From Torreya grandis (Eukaryota > Streptophyta > Pinopsida > Cupressales > Taxaceae): a stretch of 64,000 nt of DNA. Below the pieces are notes generated by a model, which had not been told where the DNA came from, did no database searches, and saw only the letters and a list, made by a program, of their open reading frames with translations. The position numbers were made by a program, and so were the translations under genes. The DNA lies in contig JARHVA010000593.1 of the NCBI GenBank assembly GCA_037957365.1, forward strand, positions 2,601,501-2,665,500, read 5' to 3'. Below are positions 57,934 to 64,000 of this stretch, piece by piece; the stretch's first letter is position 1, and each line of letters opens with the position of its first letter.

Positions 57934-58737
57934 ATACACATGAACAAACTAATAAATAATTATGAAAATCAAGGTCATTAATACCTATTCCACCTTAATT
58001 CTACATATAGCCATCTAAAACATTCCTAAGCTTAGATTACTCATATTTCCAATCTTAAGCATGATCAAAAAACTCAAGACCACATTCATACTAACATTCA
58101 CTTGCACTTGCACTAAGAACTTAGGTGGGAGAACTACGTCAAGCTTGATCCCTTATCGAGGTATTGGTATGTAGGCAACTCTTAACATAGTGGGGTGTTG
58201 AGATCACATTTAGCCTATCTAGATAACATTAAATTTTTACTACTTGTGCTCTTCAAATACCCTAACAACATGGAATTATAGGGTTTCACTTAAAAATTAG
58301 TCAAAATAGGTCACATGTAGTGAATCAAGGTTCATCCTTATAGGCATAAGCATCTCAAACTCAGACAAATGCATATCTATAATCTCATAAACCCTAATTA
58401 TAAGGTACATTATTGTGTCCTTGAGGATACTAGCATAGTGCACTACTATCTAGAGGATAGAATAACCATCTAAGAGGTATTTTGAGTCTTGATTTGAGTT
58501 TACAACATCTTAAACACCTTATGTACTAGTTTACAACCTCTAATTCATTTATCTTAGTTAGTTTCCATCTAAGTACATACTTGTGTGATTCATCACTATT
58601 ATTAGAATAATAAAATTAGGTAAATTATTGTACAAATTAGTGGATATATTTATTTCATATTTATTCCCTAATTTAATATTCCAACCCTTTAACAACCTAG
58701 GGTTTGAAACTCCATAAATCACTTAAAATTTAAATCA
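57934..58737 (+). repeat. 3' LTR of C, right fragment
   Basis: After ATACA (57,934-57,938) it resumes the alignment with the 5' LTR of C (CATGAACAAACTAATAAAT against CATGAATAAATTTAGATAC) and ends TTTAAATCA. Confidence 0.75.
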
Positions 58738-59789
58738 CATGTCAAGGTTTTGGATTAGATTAAGATGGAAGATCAAAAATAATACATGTGCAACATCTAT
58801 GGATAGATGTGATCTTGTGGTTAGGTTTTAAGAGGCTCAAAGTAGTTGGTTAGATAAAGGTCTTTTAGTCTAAAAACTATCAGGGATAAAACATATTTAT
58901 TCTTAGATGTGGTTAGATGCTTAACAATACAAGTAAAGTTAATAAGATGGTGTTTCAGGTGGCAACAATACTATATAGTTGGCTTGAAATAAGTTTTAGT
59001 TTTAGAGTTATAAAAAGTGATGACGTTAAGTTTTATTTTGGTAAAGTTCAAGATTAAAAGAGGTCCAAACATATAAAAATGTTTACAATTTTGTAAAATT
59101 AGACATGTATTTGATGTTATTTAGATAGTTAGTTGTGGAGGAGCACAAGAGTTCTGGCATGAGAGGCCAAAGAAATTAATTATTTAGTTAGTCAATGAAT
59201 TTTTACCTTTATTTTGTCTTTACATTATTTTTTTATTTTTACATAATTATAAATTTATAATAAATTCAACTTCCCTAAGCTCATGTTAACACAAAGCAAA
59301 CATTAGGATTTTTTAATTTATTTCTAAGCATAAATAATCATTTTTTTCTTAGGAAACCCCATGAACATAAAAATAACATATTAAATATTGGCAAGGAAAA
59401 TAAAATTTAATCAATTTTTTAATATGAGGTATACAAATTTGCTGAAAGTTTTTGATATAATAGTTAGCTTTGGCTAAGGACTTGGATTGTAAAAGATAGA
59501 AGGATGAACCTCTCAAACTAAGGAAAAGATATACTAGTGTCTTATTAATTTTTAAATATAGTAAAAAATAAGAATAAATAAATTATATCTAACATGAAAA
59601 AATCTATAAGGAAAGGATAACCCAAAAAATTGAAAATACAAATTAAAAACTCTTAGCTTTCCCATTATGAAGGCAAGGTGAAAACCTTACCATTACTTAT
59701 TAAAATGTTTTAAGTATTTGATGTTGCAGGTTAATGAGAGATGTATTATACCATATTTATAATGCATATAATATGTAATATCACTATAG
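58738..59789. other. 1 kb AT-rich flank, unassigned
   Basis: I see no gene, LTR or repeat. Translated frames are short and broken. Confidence 0.4.
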
Positions 59790-60740
59790 AAGTGATGTAT
59801 TTTTAATGGATCAAGCCATAAAGAATCAAAATTTCTATGACTACCCCTTAATTCTCATCTTTTATACCATAAGAGTATGAATTCTCCAATTTGATATTCT
59901 ATTTTCCTTGTTTTGTGATCAAATATTTTCTTCACTTTCTTTTGATCTACAATAATGTAATCAACAACATTAACTTGTTTCTCGATGAATTTTAGTAAGA
60001 TGTATAATCATTCTTTTAAGTGGGTCTTTTACCAAATAAACAACTAAGTTGTAATTCCATAAGTTCACGAGTGGTTTGAGTTTAAAAATATATCCCATAT
60101 AATAACTTGTGTGAGGAAATTATAGTATAAATTTATATAGTAATTATATCTCCCCATATGCACCATATAATGTTGTATAATATTTTTTAATTTTCATCAA
60201 CACACTTTTGGATGAGTATTGTAAGATTTTTTTTACTAGATTCAGTATGTCCATTACCCTGAGGTTAATATTATGTAGAATAGGACAAGGTGATCTCATG
60301 ATTGTCAAAAACTAAAATGTTTATAGGATGAAAAATAAGACACAATATTTGTCACTTATTTTGGGGGAATCTAAAGTATTTCAAAATATTTTATTTTATT
60401 AAATTACATAACTTTTGTAGTTGTTTGTTTGATAGTAATTTCTTCCACCCATTTCATGAAATAATATGATGTTGTGAGGACATGGGGGTAACTAGCATTA
60501 GAATATAGATTTAAAATAATGATGAAATCAAGGCTACATTGTTGAAAAAATTCATCAATTATTACTGAAATGAGTGGTATTGTAATAAATTTGTGTGTAC
60601 TTGTAAATGATTAACTTGTTTCACACTTTGAGGTCCACTCATATGAGTCCTTAATTAATGTTCACCAAAAATAATATGATTGAAAAATATTGGATGTTGT
60701 GACCTAAGAATTATTTTTTTGACTGCAAGCCTCATCATAT
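59790..60740 (-). pseudogene. Integrase relic of an A-like element
   Basis: The stretch follows the integrase DNA of element A (29,690-30,590) in order. ATAAAGAATCAAAATTTCT at 59,820 matches 29,716, the TCTTCCACCCATTTCATGAA word at 60,440 matches the TTYTTYACxKWVEA core at 30,358, and the final part matches the zinc-binding region. On the minus strand short pieces read like FMKWVEEI. It is more decayed than A, with indels, and lacks gag, RT and LTRs nearby. It is a fragment of the same lineage, placed by a separate event. Confidence 0.65.
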
Positions 60741-60876
60741 AATGCTTCTAATAACTAATTTTGTTGTTCTTATTTGTGTAAATCTATAATTACACCTTAT
60801 TATTGAAGTTTACTTAGGCTAATTTTTCTAGGTTTGATTATTTTTTTATTTATAAAATAATCCTATTTGAAAACAC

Positions 60877-60942
60877 AACTTGCACTAAAGTCCAAGTTGC
60901 ACACTAATGGAAACTTGCACTAAAGTCCAAGTTGCACACTAA
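60877..60942. repeat. Two perfect 31-bp direct repeats, 35-bp spacing
   Basis: The same 31 bases, starting AACTTGCACTAAAGTCCAAG, occur at 60,877-60,907 and 60,912-60,942. Each unit contains the inverted pair AACTTG/CAAGTT, so it can fold. Perfect identity in such decayed surroundings suggests a recent duplication. Confidence 0.85.
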
Positions 60943-61236
60943 CATGAACTTTATGAAACCATTTATATTTATGAAACCAATTGCATTTATGATATCAAGA
61001 CAACTACTTGTATTTATGAACACATTTAGGATTGTCAAAATGCATGTTGCTTCTCCTTTTATTTGTCAGAGATCATGTGAAACAATGGAATTTATGAGGA
61101 AATATTTAATGCAAGAAGGTTGATGATGATATTTTTCTCCTAATGTGAATTATATCATTATGATATCATAGTTGTGTTGTGTGAGTTAGTCTTGATTTAT
61201 TAATCTTTTGATCGGACTTTGAGTAGCTTTTTAATA

Positions 61237-61253
61237 TGGTCTTAGAGCCATGG
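61237..61253 (+). other. Decayed Copia primer-binding site
   Basis: TGGTCTTAGAGCCATGG resembles TGGTATCAGAGCCATGG, the usual start of a Copia leader. An LTR would end just to the left, near 61,235. I could not find its partner or coding remains. Confidence 0.4.
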
Positions 61254-61720
61254 TAGGCTATATTAACTATAATTTTACTATTTAAAATAGATTGGAACTC
61301 ATTCACATGTCCATAGTAGATGAGAAAGGTGGGTTAGCCTTTATTTTTCTTCAAATGAACACCTAAAACTCTAGATGTTTGTATCAACCCTACTTGTTGT
61401 TGATCAATCTCTAGAGAATCAATGTAGTCTTATCTAAATCTGACCATATTGATACATTTAGATTGGCTTATTTATAAGGGGTAGGCTTTATTTCTCTAAA
61501 AATGGCCATGGTCTGTTTCTCCCCATGATCACCCATCCACCACTTGAATATAACCCATCCACCCCTCCCTCAATCCTAGAACCCTATCACTCCCCCACCT
61601 TCCCCCAATATCCTTTCCCATAACTGCACCCATCCAACTCCCTCTTGCTTACTCCACCATTACTTCTATCTATTATTTAATGCAACCCAAACCACTTAAA
61701 AAACCATCCCCCTAACTACC
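61254..61720. other. Unassigned, turning C-rich before the microsatellite
   Basis: No coding frame is evident. From about 61,500 the plus strand is C-rich (CCACCCCTCCCTC and similar). It may be the leader of a decayed Copia element. Confidence 0.35.

Positions 61721-64000
<2,280 letters not shown>

Larger units (their letters stand above)
45010..58737 (+). mobile_element. Element C: Gag-protease Ty3/gypsy-like element, 3' LTR split by G
   Basis: The 5' LTR (45,010-46,217) and 3' LTR (51,713-52,137 plus 57,939-58,737) are direct repeats of about 1.2 kb once G is removed. A primer-binding site follows the 5' LTR and a long purine tract precedes the 3' LTR, both on the plus strand. The interior encodes decayed Gag and an aspartic protease, then 3 kb without RT or integrase. 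C is related to B in gag, primer site and 3' interior, and points the other way. No perfect target duplication was found (AAGGT on the left, CATGT on the right). Confidence 0.8.

Noticed and set aside
58744..58748. AAGGT as target duplication of element C
   Set aside because: It matches 45,005-45,009 but lies 6 bp beyond the LTR end supported by alignment, so it is probably chance.

Overview
This window is AT-rich plant nuclear DNA made almost entirely of LTR retrotransposons and their decayed remains. The evidence for a plant is the element types: a Tat/Ogre-like Ty3/gypsy element, a plant-type Gag with a retropepsin, a plant mobile domain (PMD) protein, and Copia-type LTRs followed by the initiator-tRNA-Met primer site TGGTATCAGAGC. 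CpG is scarce outside 52.1-57.9 kb and most broken reading frames are broken by stops, as expected of old methylated repeats. A large-genome seed plant fits; a gymnosperm is possible but not shown. I see no intact host gene, no tRNA or rRNA gene and no CRISPR. All element names (A-G) are mine.

Layout. 0-3.4 kb: part of minus-strand non-autonomous element E, with a decayed ~500-codon frame and a primer-binding site. 4.2-7.4 kb: the 3' part of plus-strand element F1, with an antisense PMD-like plus coiled-coil gene, a polypurine tract and an LTR. 10.5-16.1 kb: F2, a complete relative of F1 bounded by the target duplication CCTAT, whose only recognisable gene is an antisense PMD protein. 16.5-23.4 kb: minus-strand element D, a distant relative of E with 2.4 kb LTRs. 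27.1-43.6 kb: minus-strand element B, whose 3' LTR was split by element A (27,528-37,489; duplication GATCC). A is a full-length Ty3/gypsy element with decayed gag, protease, an additional RNase H, RT, RNase H and integrase. 45.0-58.7 kb: plus-strand element C, a Gag-protease relative of B, whose 3' LTR was split by G (52,138-57,933; duplication ATACA). G is a tandem array of Copia-type LTRs separated by 297-bp internal segments at an exact 1,238-bp spacing. 59.8-60.7 kb: a relic of an A-like integrase. 61.7-62.4 kb: a 0.7 kb TA-rich microsatellite. The rest is AT-rich sequence I could not assign.

How it fits together. None of the elements looks able to move by itself. A once coded for a full enzyme set but has stops throughout and altered catalytic residues. 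B and C keep only Gag or Gag-protease, D and E a single unknown acidic protein, F1 and F2 only an antisense gene, and G no enzyme, so each would have depended on proteins supplied elsewhere. B and C are old (their LTR pairs differ heavily by eye), A is younger (about 5% LTR difference over the start I compared), and G is probably also young, with the highest CpG content in the window.
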